A DNA stretch of 64,000 nucleotides from JAXFPC01 sp034180005 (GTDB taxonomy: Bacteria; Bacillota; Negativicutes; Acidaminococcales; Acidaminococcaceae). A program made the position numbers and the translations under genes. Below, piece by piece: positions 51,962 through 60,700 of this stretch. The first letter of the stretch is position 1, and each line of letters begins with the position of its first letter. The DNA is taken from the NCBI GenBank assembly GCA_034180005.1, contig JAXFPC010000029.1:145290-209289 (forward strand), read 5' to 3'. The notes beneath the pieces were generated by a model that saw only the letters and a program-made list of their open reading frames with translations, was not told the origin of the DNA and did not search any database.

Positions 51962-52186
51962 ATGGAACAGGAAACCGTTGCCGTAAAAAACGGAGAAATA
52001 ACTCTGGACAAGTTGTTGAAGTTTTCCGGTATAGCAGCCACGGGAGGACAGGCATTTTTTCTTATTGAGGAAGGTGCTGTCAGTGTTAACGGTGAAAAGA
52101 TACATCAGAAAAGAAAAAAGGTCAAAGCAGGTGACCGCGTAGTTGTCGATGAACAAGTGGAATTATTGGTTGTAAGTGAAGAGTAG
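51962..52186 (+). CDS. yaaA: S4-domain RNA-binding protein (YaaA type)
   Basis: 74 residues from ATG 51962 (an ATG at 51956 is also possible but lies on the ribosome site). The S4 fold is visible: ITLDKLLKFSGIAATGGQA, VSVNGEKIHQKRKKVKAGDRV. In Bacillus the homologue sits at the same place between dnaN and recF and is a possible ribosome-associated protein. It ends directly at the recF start. Confidence 0.92.
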   Translation: MEQETVAVKNGEITLDKLLKFSGIAATGGQAFFLIEEGAVSVNGEKIHQKRKKVKAGDRVVVDEQVELLVVSEE

Positions 52187-53329
52187 ATGAAGATTTCAGG
52201 TATCCGTGCCGTTAATTTTAGAAATTACACAGGTTGTGAGTTAAATTTCACTGCCATGGTCAATGTCTTTTTCGGCAATAATGCTCAGGGAAAAACCAAT
52301 ATTTTGGAAAGTATTTTTTTCAGCTCATCAGGTTCTTCTCACAGGACGTCCGACGAGGAAGAGCTGGTGCATATCGATTGTCGGGAGATGCTTGTAGAAG
52401 TAACCTATGAAAACTACAGCGGAGATCATGAACTGAAGTTAAAAAAAATTGCTGTCAACGGCAAATGGAAAAAAGAAATTTGTTTGGACGGCTCTAAAAT
52501 AACTCCCAAGGAACATTACGGGTCTTTAAATGCCGTAATGTTTTCTCCGGAAGATTTGCAGCTTATCAAAGGAGACGCATCCGTAAGAAGGCGTTTCTTT
52601 AATATGCAGATTGCTCAAACAGATCCCGTCTATTACGATATGCTTTTGAAATATAACAGGATCCTTTTGCACAGAAACAGGCTTTTAAAGGATATCAGAG
52701 AAAAAAAAGCGTCGGCGGAGATGCTTTTCGCTTGGGATGAGAGATTTGCGGAGCTGGCTTCGCAGATTACTTTAAAGCGGACGGCTGCTCTTACCAAGTT
52801 GCAGATTATAGCTGAAAATAATTACACTGCCGTTTCCGGCGCTCCGGAAAAGCTGTCCGTTCATTACAAGTTTAAAGCTTATGGAAATGAAATATTTTTT
52901 CCGGCTGCCGATATGAATTTCGACGATTTACGGGAGTTTTATATAGGCAGTTTGAGAAAAAATACGGCTGCGGATATTGCTCGCGGTTTCACCGGTATCG
53001 GCCCTCATCGCGACGATTTGGAAATTCTCTGCGACGGAAGATCTTTTAAGTCCTTCGGGTCTCAGGGGCAGCAAAGAACGTGCGCTTTAGCGCTGAAACT
53101 GTCGCAATTGGAATATGTTTTTAAAGAAACCGGCGAGTATCCCGTACTTTTGCTCGATGATGTCATGAGTGAGTTGGACAGCAGACGCAGGGAGCATTTG
53201 TTGAAGTTTATTGACGGCAAAGTACAGACATTTATAACGGTCAATGATAAATCTTTAGTGCCGGAACTTGCAGGTAATGCTTATTTTCATATCACAAACG
53301 GTCTTATTACCGAGGTTGAACATGTCTAA
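52187..53329 (+). CDS. recF: recombination mediator RecF
   Basis: 380 residues. SMC-like ATPase: Walker A GNNAQGKTN (about 31-39), signature GSQGQQRTCALALKL, Walker B VLLLDDVMSELD. It loads RecA at gaps. Its ATG begins right after the TAG of the S4 gene. Confidence 0.96.
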   Translation: MKISGIRAVNFRNYTGCELNFTAMVNVFFGNNAQGKTNILESIFFSSSGSSHRTSDEEELVHIDCREMLVEVTYENYSGDHELKLKKIAVNGKWKKEICLDGSKITPKEHYGSLNAVMFSPEDLQLIKGDASVRRRFFNMQIAQTDPVYYDMLLKYNRILLHRNRLLKDIREKKASAEMLFAWDERFAELASQITLKRTAALTKLQIIAENNYTAVSGAPEKLSVHYKFKAYGNEIFFPAADMNFDDLREFYIGSLRKNTAADIARGFTGIGPHRDDLEILCDGRSFKSFGSQGQQRTCALALKLSQLEYVFKETGEYPVLLLDDVMSELDSRRREHLLKFIDGKVQTFITVNDKSLVPELAGNAYFHITNGLITEVEHV

Positions 53330-54056
53330 ACATGATTGGGAAACAACTGACAGTATCATAAACAGAATTTTTGATCCCCGGAAGCAATACGGTAAATGTC
53401 ATATTGATAAACATGTCAAAATAAATTATTTAAAAGAATATCTGGAAAAAAATTGGGAAGCAATATGCGGCGCCAACCTTGCCAAGAGTTGCCGCGTCGA
53501 TAAAATCGACGGCGGCAGCCTGTATGTCAAGGTTGCGAACTCTCCTTTAGCCAGCGAGCTGAAGATGATGGAAAATACCTTTTTAAAAAAAATAAATCAC
53601 TATCTTGAAAAAAAGGTTATAATTAAAAGGATATACTTCAGTGTCGGCAGGATCATCGACAACAAAAAAACGCCGTTTGCAGCGGAGAATCAAGAGGGCG
53701 GAAATTTTAAGAAATCCGTCTGCACTTTGTGCGGTTCTTCAACATATGCCGACGGAGGCATATGCAGTTTATGCGAGTTGAGGATCAGGAGAGAAGAATC
53801 AAGAAGAATTCGGGAGTTATTGTTGGCTGAGCCTTGGCTCAGCTATAAAGAATGTAACGAGTACAAAGCTTGTAAAAGAACGGTTTTTTCGGCAGTGAAG
53901 GACAGTTTAAAACAAAGATTTTTTTTGTCGGTGAAGAATAAAGAAGCTGATACTAGTGAACTTCTTACGGCAGTTATGCTGCTTTTGGAAAAAAAGCCTG
54001 AAGAAATTGATAACAGCCAGTTTGCAAACGCTTTGGAATATTTGAGGAGGGGTTAG
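53322..54056 (+). CDS. DUF721/DciA-type protein with a C-terminal zinc-ribbon extension
   Basis: 244 residues from ATG 53322, overlapping recF by 8 bp. The N-terminal half (about 20-105) has the DUF721 features: LKEYLEKNWEAICGANLAKSC, GGSLYVKVANSPLASELKMM, KINHYLEKKVIIKRIYF. DciA proteins with this fold help load the replicative helicase. From about 130 an extension carries CTLCGSS...CSLCELR (two CxxC, a likely zinc site) and a helical tail. Ordinary Firmicute DUF721 proteins lack this extension. Position between recF and gyrB is the usual one. Confidence 0.85.
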   Translation: MSKHDWETTDSIINRIFDPRKQYGKCHIDKHVKINYLKEYLEKNWEAICGANLAKSCRVDKIDGGSLYVKVANSPLASELKMMENTFLKKINHYLEKKVIIKRIYFSVGRIIDNKKTPFAAENQEGGNFKKSVCTLCGSSTYADGGICSLCELRIRREESRRIRELLLAEPWLSYKECNEYKACKRTVFSAVKDSLKQRFFLSVKNKEADTSELLTAVMLLLEKKPEEIDNSQFANALEYLRRG

Positions 54057-54057
54057 T

Positions 54058-54312
54058 TTGTATCTGCATATAGGTTCAGACTGTGTTGTAGAAACAAAAA
54101 AAATTTTGACTATTTTATCCTGCAGTAAACTGGAAGAAGATTTTTTGAAAAGCTTCAGGAGTAATTATGAAATTGTTGACGCTACAAAAGGCGAAGCATG
54201 TTCCAGTTATATTTTAACTGATGATATACTGTATTTGTCGCCCATATCTTCTTCTACTTTGAAGAAACGTTTTGAAGAAGATTTTTTGACTGATTCCGTA
54301 TATAGTGTTTAA
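54058..54312 (+). CDS. remB: RemB-like (DUF370) regulator
   Basis: 84 residues from TTG 54058, with GAGGAGGGG at good spacing. It opens MYLHIGSDCVVETKKILTIL, matching the YaaB/RemB family, members of which regulate matrix genes in Bacillus and occupy the same place between recF and gyrB. The C-terminal part (SPISSSTLKKRFEE) is less conserved. DNA binding is likely from the family but unproven here. Confidence 0.8.
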   Translation: MYLHIGSDCVVETKKILTILSCSKLEEDFLKSFRSNYEIVDATKGEACSSYILTDDILYLSPISSSTLKKRFEEDFLTDSVYSV

Positions 54313-54329
54313 AGGGTATGGAGGTAAAG

Positions 54330-56270
54330 ATGGCTCACGGGGATATTGATTTCGAAGAAAGCATTACTGTCAAGGGCAGTTATAATGCGGAGCAGATACA
54401 TGTTTTAGAAGGATTGGAAGCTGTCAGAAAAAGACCTGCCATGTATATAGGCAGTACGTCTGCCAGAGGCTTGCATCATCTTGTTTACGAAGTTATAGAT
54501 AACAGTATAGACGAAGCTTTGGCCGGGTTCTGTTCAGAGATTGAAGTGACCATTCACGAGGATAACAGTATTACCGTCAATGATAATGGGCGCGGTATTC
54601 CTGTGGATATCATGAAAAAAGAAAACAAACCGGCTGTAGAAGTTATTATGACCGTATTGCACGCGGGAGGAAAATTTGGCGACGGAGGCTACAAGGTTTC
54701 CGGAGGTTTGCACGGTGTGGGCGTTACCTGTGTTAACGCCTTAAGTGAGCATATGGAAGTAGAAGTGCGTAGGGACGGCAAATGCTACGGTATAGAATTT
54801 GCTGTCGGAAAAACCGTGAAGCCTTTGTATGAGAAAGGGACTGCTTCCGCAACAGGCACTACTGTTCACTTTAAGCCGGACAGAACCATTTTTACTGAAA
54901 CAGACTACAGTTATGAAACTTTAAGGTTGAGAATAAGAGAGCTGGCTTTCTTAAATAAAGGCATAACCATATCTCTTAAAGATGAAAGACCAGAAGGCAA
55001 GCATGAAGTATTTCATTTTGCCGGCGGTATTGTAGAATTCGTAAATTTTGTCAACAGCAATAAAGACAAGATCAACGATACGCCAATTTATCTTGAAGGA
55101 GAGAAAAACGGTGTCATCGTAGAATTGGCTATGCAATATTGCGATATATACAGTGAGAATATCTTTACTTACGTTAACAACATCAATACCGAAGAGGGCG
55201 GAACTCATTTAAGCGGTTTCCGTAAGGCTTTAACGCGAACTGTAAATAACTATGCGAAAAAAGGCAATTTTCTTAAAGAAAATGAAGATGCTCTGAGCGG
55301 TGAGGACGTACGTGAAGGCTTGACTGCCGTTCTCAGTTTGAAAATACCCAATCCGCAGTTTGAGAGTCAGACAAAAATAAAATTGGGCAACAGCGAGGTT
55401 ATGACAATAGTCGATAATCTTGTGGGGGACGCTTTGAATGAGTTCATGGAAGAAAATCCTCAGATTGCCAAAAAGATAGTCGATAAATCCATTGTGGCAG
55501 CCAGAGCGCGTTTAGCTGCCAGAAAAGCCAGAGAGCTTACCAGGCGTAAAAATGCTTTGGAGTTCAGCAGTCTTCCTGGTAAGTTGGCGGATTGCCAGAG
55601 CAGGGACGCTGAGGAAACGGAAATTTATTTGGTCGAAGGTGATTCCGCCGGCGGCAGCGCCAAGCAGGGACGTGACCGTCGTTTTCAGGCGATATTGCCT
55701 TTGCGCGGTAAAATTTTAAATGTTGAAAAAGCGCGTCTTGATAAAATACTGAGCAGCGATGAGATACGCAACATGATAACTGCTTTCGGCTGCGGTATCG
55801 GCGATGATTTTGACATTACCAAAACAAGATACGGCAAAATTATTATCATGACTGATGCCGATGTGGATGGAGCTCACATCAGAACGTTGCTGCTGACGTT
55901 TTTCTATCGCTATATGCAGCCTTTGATCAAAGAAGGTCATGTTTTCATAGCGCAGCCGCCTCTGTATCTCATCCGCAAAGGGCAGAAACATTATTATGCC
56001 TACAGTGATGCCGAGATGCAAAGTATTCTCGATGAAATAGGACGTGAAGGCAATCCCTACATTCAGCGTTATAAAGGTTTAGGCGAGATGAATCCCGAAC
56101 AGCTTTGGGAAACAACCATGAATCCTGAAGCAAGAACCGTCCTGAAAGTGGAGTTGCAGGACGCTGCCGAAGCGGACAGCATTTTCTCCATACTTATGGG
56201 CGATAAAGTTGAACCGCGTCGCAAATTCATTGAGGACAATGCCAAGAAAGTTACGAATCTTGATTTGTAA
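54330..56270 (+). CDS. gyrB: DNA gyrase subunit B
   Basis: 646 residues from ATG 54330 after GGAGGT; ATG 54318 overlaps this site. GHKL ATPase: EVIDNSIDEALAG, NDNGRGIPV, GLHGVG. TOPRIM: EGDSAGGSAKQGRDRRFQA, DADVDGAHI. C-terminal RYKGLGEMNPEQLWETTM. It supplies ATP-driven supercoiling with GyrA. Confidence 0.98.
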   Translation: MAHGDIDFEESITVKGSYNAEQIHVLEGLEAVRKRPAMYIGSTSARGLHHLVYEVIDNSIDEALAGFCSEIEVTIHEDNSITVNDNGRGIPVDIMKKENKPAVEVIMTVLHAGGKFGDGGYKVSGGLHGVGVTCVNALSEHMEVEVRRDGKCYGIEFAVGKTVKPLYEKGTASATGTTVHFKPDRTIFTETDYSYETLRLRIRELAFLNKGITISLKDERPEGKHEVFHFAGGIVEFVNFVNSNKDKINDTPIYLEGEKNGVIVELAMQYCDIYSENIFTYVNNINTEEGGTHLSGFRKALTRTVNNYAKKGNFLKENEDALSGEDVREGLTAVLSLKIPNPQFESQTKIKLGNSEVMTIVDNLVGDALNEFMEENPQIAKKIVDKSIVAARARLAARKARELTRRKNALEFSSLPGKLADCQSRDAEETEIYLVEGDSAGGSAKQGRDRRFQAILPLRGKILNVEKARLDKILSSDEIRNMITAFGCGIGDDFDITKTRYGKIIIMTDADVDGAHIRTLLLTFFYRYMQPLIKEGHVFIAQPPLYLIRKGQKHYYAYSDAEMQSILDEIGREGNPYIQRYKGLGEMNPEQLWETTMNPEARTVLKVELQDAAEADSIFSILMGDKVEPRRKFIEDNAKKVTNLDL

Positions 56271-56279
56271 GGTGCTGAG

Positions 56280-56576
56280 ATGGTAAAAATTAAGAAAAAT
56301 CTTTCTGATGAAGAAATGTTCAGAGGCTTCAAGGAAGAGCTGAATTTTGAAAATACGGTTTATCAGGAGGAAGAACAGACTTCGTCCAAGATAAAAGGAG
56401 CTGTGCGCAAGCAGCAGGAAATACTTCTGAACGGCGAAGCTTTGGAAAGGTTGAACAGATTTCTTTTGGAAATAAGTTTGGAATGTCTGAAAAATAAAAA
56501 AGGCGGCTGTACCTGGCGAGTAGCCAAAGAAGGAGAAACTATCGTCATTAAGCCTGTTACGGCGGCGCAAAAGTAA
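56280..56576 (+). CDS. small conserved-looking protein, function unknown
   Basis: 98 residues, charged and mostly helical, beginning MVKIKKNLSDEEMFRGF and ending in a short beta-like segment (CTWRVAKEGETIVIKP). It starts 9 bp after gyrB and its stop overlaps the next ATG (TAATG). No family recognised. Its coupling to thiamine diphosphokinase and place inside the gyrase operon suggest a real gene. Confidence 0.7.
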   Translation: MVKIKKNLSDEEMFRGFKEELNFENTVYQEEEQTSSKIKGAVRKQQEILLNGEALERLNRFLLEISLECLKNKKGGCTWRVAKEGETIVIKPVTAAQK

Positions 56577-57292
56577 TGGAAGGAAAAAAATTTTCTTTCC
56601 CGGATATGGACTTGTCTGTTTATACACCGGTATTTCCCTTATTTGCGAATGATCTCGTTCATATTTTAGCCGGCGGGAGAAAACCGGATGTTGATTGGCT
56701 GAAAAACTTTTTCGGACTTAGCGGAGGAGAAATTTACTGCGCTGACAGGGGCGCTGTATATTGTCTGGAAGCGGGGCTCACTCCTGCAGCCGTCTATGGT
56801 GACGGTGACAGTTGGTCGGAACATACGGAAGAGGAACTTGCCGTTTTGGGTATTCCCGTATATAAATATCCTTCAGCCAAAGATTTGACGGATCTGCAAA
56901 TCATTTTGAATGAACTGCAGGTGAAGAATTTAACGGTCAGCGGTATTTGGGGAGGAAGATTTGATCATTTGTACAGTGCGGTATATTCTCTGCTCGCCTA
57001 TAAAATAAAAAATACCGCTCAGGTAATTATGGCTGATGAAAAAGAGAGCATGATCCTTCTTACGGAAGGAGAGGAAGCGGAGATTTACTTTAAAGATAGA
57101 AAACCTTCGGCGATTTCTTTGCTACCATTGTCGGACAGTACTGAGGTAACTCTCAGTAACGTGCGCTGGCCTCTGACTGAGAAAGTTTTAAAAATACTGC
57201 ATCCGTACGCTGTCAGCAATACTTTGGCGGGACAGCCTTTGCGCTGTACCTGTATACATGGATGTGTTGGAGTTTATATTTTTTTTGAATAA
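56576..57292 (+). CDS. thiN: thiamine diphosphokinase
   Basis: 238 residues. Family motifs in order: CADRGAVYCLEAGLTPAAVYGDGDSW (part: GDGDSW), SAKDLTDLQI, and GIWGGRFDH. These bind ATP, Mg and thiamine. It makes thiamine diphosphate from thiamine. The first about 45 residues (PDMDLSVYTPVF) are unlike Bacillus ThiN. Relates functionally to thiW at 8297, far away. Confidence 0.92.
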   Translation: MEGKKFSFPDMDLSVYTPVFPLFANDLVHILAGGRKPDVDWLKNFFGLSGGEIYCADRGAVYCLEAGLTPAAVYGDGDSWSEHTEEELAVLGIPVYKYPSAKDLTDLQIILNELQVKNLTVSGIWGGRFDHLYSAVYSLLAYKIKNTAQVIMADEKESMILLTEGEEAEIYFKDRKPSAISLLPLSDSTEVTLSNVRWPLTEKVLKILHPYAVSNTLAGQPLRCTCIHGCVGVYIFFE

Positions 57293-57313
57293 ATTTTGAG
57301 GGGATTTTCAGTT

Positions 57314-58093
57314 TTGGACGGATTTAATACAACCATTGATTTTTGGCAAGTTTTATTTCTGGTTTTGTCCGGATTCGTAGCTTCTTTTATTGATTCGACA
57401 GTCGGCGGCGGAGGACTTATATCGACGCCGGCGTTGCTTAGTATGGGGCTTCCGGTGCCTTATGCTCTCGGTACCAATAAAGTGGCTGCTTCCAGCGGCT
57501 CTTTGATGAGCGTCATTTCCTTTTGGCGAGCAGGAAAGATCAATAAAAAGCTTGCTTTGAGTCTGATGCCATTCGCCTTTACAGGTTCAGCCCTTGGCGC
57601 TTATGTCGTCTATCTTCTGCCGGAAAAACTGATGAAGAATCTAATAGTCATACTTTTGGTAGCGGTGGCTGTCTATACCTACAGAAAGAAAGAGTGGGGA
57701 GATGTTTCCGCTGTCAGCAAGCTAGGTTACGGCGCTTTGGCATTTGCCGTAATTATGGCTGCCGGACTCGGGTTTTATGACGGCTTTTTCGGGCCCGGCA
57801 CAGGATCGTTTCTGATTTTCGGCTTTTTATTTTTGGGTTTCGATTTTGTGGAAGCAGCCGGAAATGCCAAAGCGTTGAATTTCGCCAGCGGTCTGGGAGC
57901 TATGCTTTCTTTCGCTCTCAGCGGAACTGTTGTGTGGAGCTACGGTATCATTATGGGCGCAGCGATGATCGTCGGAGCTTATTTCGGCTCCAAAGCGGCA
58001 ATTACCAAAGGCGCGGCTTATGTACGACCACTGTATTTGGCAGTTACTACTTTGCTTATAGGTAAGCAGGTTTATGAAATAGTATTTAGGTGA
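57314..58093 (+). CDS. TSUP (TauE/SafE) family permease
   Basis: 259 residues from TTG 57314, the start best spaced from GAGGGG; the longer frame from 57296 begins inside that site. About eight membrane helices. Family motif DSTVGGGGLISTPALL, then GTNKVAASSGS in the first half and GFYDGFFGPGTGSFLIF in the second. These proteins transport sulfite, sulfonates or sulfur-containing acids. Substrate unknown; the neighbours (gyrB, gyrA) give no hint. Confidence 0.9.
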   Translation: MDGFNTTIDFWQVLFLVLSGFVASFIDSTVGGGGLISTPALLSMGLPVPYALGTNKVAASSGSLMSVISFWRAGKINKKLALSLMPFAFTGSALGAYVVYLLPEKLMKNLIVILLVAVAVYTYRKKEWGDVSAVSKLGYGALAFAVIMAAGLGFYDGFFGPGTGSFLIFGFLFLGFDFVEAAGNAKALNFASGLGAMLSFALSGTVVWSYGIIMGAAMIVGAYFGSKAAITKGAAYVRPLYLAVTTLLIGKQVYEIVFR

Positions 58094-58111
58094 TTAGGAA
58101 AGGTGATGTAA

Positions 58112-60583
58112 GTGGAAGCAGAAAATATCAGCGGTAAAGTCTTACCTGTATACATTGAAAATGAAATGCAGAAATCCTACATAGACTATGCCATGAGCGT
58201 TATTATCCAGCGCGCTCTTCCCGATGTGCGCGACGGTTTAAAGCCCGTTCATCGTCGTATTTTGTACGCTATGCAGGAAGCTGGCATGGCATCCAATAAA
58301 CCCTACAAAAAATCGGCACGTATCGTCGGTGAAGTTTTGGGTAAATATCATCCTCACGGAGATACCTCCGTTTATGACGCTATTGTTCGTTTGGCGCAGG
58401 ATTTTTCCACCAGATACCTCATGGTCGACGGTCACGGCAATTTCGGCAGCGTTGACGGCGACAGCGCGGCAGCTATGCGTTATACGGAAGTTCGTATGGC
58501 TAAGATAGCTGAAGTTATGCTGGAAGATATTGAGAAAGAAACCGTAGATTTTGTTCCAAACTATGATGAATCCTTAAAAGAACCCAGCGTTCTTCCTTCT
58601 AAAGTTCCCGCCATACTCATTAATGGCAGTTCCGGCATAGCTGTAGGTATGGCCACCAATATACCGCCACATAATTTGGGTGAAGTTGTCAACGGTTTGG
58701 TGATGCTGATAGATGATCCAGATGTGGAGATTCCACAGTTGATTACGGCTATCAAGGGACCGGACTTTCCTACGGGAGCTACGATTCTCGGCACGGACGG
58801 AATTTTTAACGCTTATACCACAGGTCGCGGTATCGTAAAGATCAGAGCTAAAGCGGAAATTGAACCGATGAATAAGGGGAAGAACAGGATTGTAGTTACA
58901 GAGATCCCCTACCAGGTAAATAAAGCCAGACTGATAGAAAATATAGCGCAGCTTGTGAAGGACGGAGTAATCGAAGGCATAACAGATCTGCGTGACGAAT
59001 CCGACCGCAGAGGTATGCGTATTGTTGTCGAACTTAGGGGCGATGTTGTTCCCGATGTTATTCTCAATCAGCTGTACAAGCATACACAGATGCAAAGTTC
59101 TTTCGGTATAAACATGTTGGCGTTGGTCAACGGTCAGCCGCAGATCCTCAATTTAAAACAGGTTCTGGTGCATTATCTTGATCATCAGAAAGAGGTAGTT
59201 ACAAGAAGAACAAGGTATGAGCTTAGCAAAGCAAAAGACAGAGCGCATATTTTGGAAGGTTTAAAAGTAGCGCTCGATAATTTGGACGCCGTTATTCAAA
59301 CCATTCGCAGCAGCGCTACGGCGGATATTGCCAGAGCCGGATTGATGGACAAGTTCAACTTAAGTCAGCGGCAGGCGCAGGCTATTCTTGATATGAGATT
59401 GCAGCGTCTGACAGGGTTGGAGCGCAAAAAAATAGACGATGAATACATGGATGTTTTGGAAACAATCGACTATTTGGAAGGCGTACTCGCCGACGAGCGG
59501 AAAGTGATGGGCATCATCAAAGACGACCTTCTGGATATGAAAAAAAGATTCGGCGATGAAAGACGTACGGAAATATCCTTCGATTCTTCGGAAATGGATA
59601 TAGAAGATCTGATCGCGGAAGAAGACATAGTAGTTACCATAAGCCATCAGGGGTATATAAAGAGACAGACTATGGATAATTTCCGGAATCAGAAGCGTGG
59701 TGGCGTGGGTAAGACCGGAGGCAGCGGAAAAAAAGTAGACGACAGCGCGGAACATTTATTCCTTTCCACAACGCATTTCAATATTCTCTTCTTCACCAAC
59801 AAGGGGCGCGTATATCGCCAGAAGGGATATGAAATTCCTGAAGCCGGCAGAACCGCTAAGGGAACGGCCATCATAAACCTGCTGCCGTTGGAAGCAGGGG
59901 AAAAAATAACGGCGGTCATCCCTGTAAAAGAATTCAAAGAAGAACAGTTCATGTTTATGGCTACTAACAGAGGAACTGTAAAGAAAACGGTGCTGACAGA
60001 TTTCGACAGCGCCAGGAAAGCGGGACTCGTGGCCATCAACCTTGATGAAAACGAGGAACTGATAGGCGTTGAGCTGACTGACGGCAATAGTGAAATAGTT
60101 CTCGCCACACGCAACGGACTGGCAATCCGTTTCGACGAACAGGATGTAAGATCCATGGGACGCACGGCTCACGGCGTGCGCGGCATCTCTTTGAACTACG
60201 GTGACGAAGTAGTTGCCATGGACAGCGTTTCCGACGAAAATAACGAAGTGCTGACTGCCACCGAACTTGGTCTGGGCAAGCGTACAGCTGTAAGCGAGTA
60301 TCGTAAACAAACCCGCGGCGGCAAGGGCGTAATCAATATTAAGATTACCGAAAAAACGGGAATCGTTGTAGGTATGCGCGTCATCAATCCGGAGCAGGAA
60401 ATCATGATGATTACCGCCGGAGGTATCATTATACGCATAGATGTTGACGGAATTTCCAAAATAGGACGCAATGCTCAGGGCGTAAAGCTGATAACTCTCA
60501 ATGAGAACGACACGGTTGTTTCCTTAGCTGCCATACACCATGAAGAGGATTCTGCAGCTGAGACGGAGGAAGCTGAAGAGTAA
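58112..60583 (+). CDS. gyrA: DNA gyrase subunit A
   Basis: 823 residues, GTG start after AGGAAAGGTGAT. Catalytic Y124 in AMRYTEVRM. Quinolone-determining region HPHGDTSVYDAI has T85 and S86 at the places of E. coli S83 and A84, and keeps the acidic D89. The GyrA box (QKRGGVG) and six-bladed C-terminal domain follow, with an acidic tail. It breaks and rejoins DNA in the gyrase complex. Confidence 0.98.
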   Translation: MEAENISGKVLPVYIENEMQKSYIDYAMSVIIQRALPDVRDGLKPVHRRILYAMQEAGMASNKPYKKSARIVGEVLGKYHPHGDTSVYDAIVRLAQDFSTRYLMVDGHGNFGSVDGDSAAAMRYTEVRMAKIAEVMLEDIEKETVDFVPNYDESLKEPSVLPSKVPAILINGSSGIAVGMATNIPPHNLGEVVNGLVMLIDDPDVEIPQLITAIKGPDFPTGATILGTDGIFNAYTTGRGIVKIRAKAEIEPMNKGKNRIVVTEIPYQVNKARLIENIAQLVKDGVIEGITDLRDESDRRGMRIVVELRGDVVPDVILNQLYKHTQMQSSFGINMLALVNGQPQILNLKQVLVHYLDHQKEVVTRRTRYELSKAKDRAHILEGLKVALDNLDAVIQTIRSSATADIARAGLMDKFNLSQRQAQAILDMRLQRLTGLERKKIDDEYMDVLETIDYLEGVLADERKVMGIIKDDLLDMKKRFGDERRTEISFDSSEMDIEDLIAEEDIVVTISHQGYIKRQTMDNFRNQKRGGVGKTGGSGKKVDDSAEHLFLSTTHFNILFFTNKGRVYRQKGYEIPEAGRTAKGTAIINLLPLEAGEKITAVIPVKEFKEEQFMFMATNRGTVKKTVLTDFDSARKAGLVAINLDENEELIGVELTDGNSEIVLATRNGLAIRFDEQDVRSMGRTAHGVRGISLNYGDEVVAMDSVSDENNEVLTATELGLGKRTAVSEYRKQTRGGKGVINIKITEKTGIVVGMRVINPEQEIMMITAGGIIIRIDVDGISKIGRNAQGVKLITLNENDTVVSLAAIHHEEDSAAETEEAEE

Positions 60584-60604
60584 AAGATTTTACAAATTTT
60601 CATA

Positions 60605-60646
60605 AATAAAACCGGGCGATATTCTTATCGTTCCGGTTTTATTTTT
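60605..60646 (+). terminator. terminator of the gyrB-gyrA unit
   Basis: An 11-bp stem AATAAAACCGG/CCGGTTTTATT with inner GATA/TATC pairs, then T run. Confidence 0.88.
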
Positions 60647-60700
60647 GCCGCTAATATGATAAAATGAGTGTCGTTAGATTTTTAGCAAGGATGTGACAAG

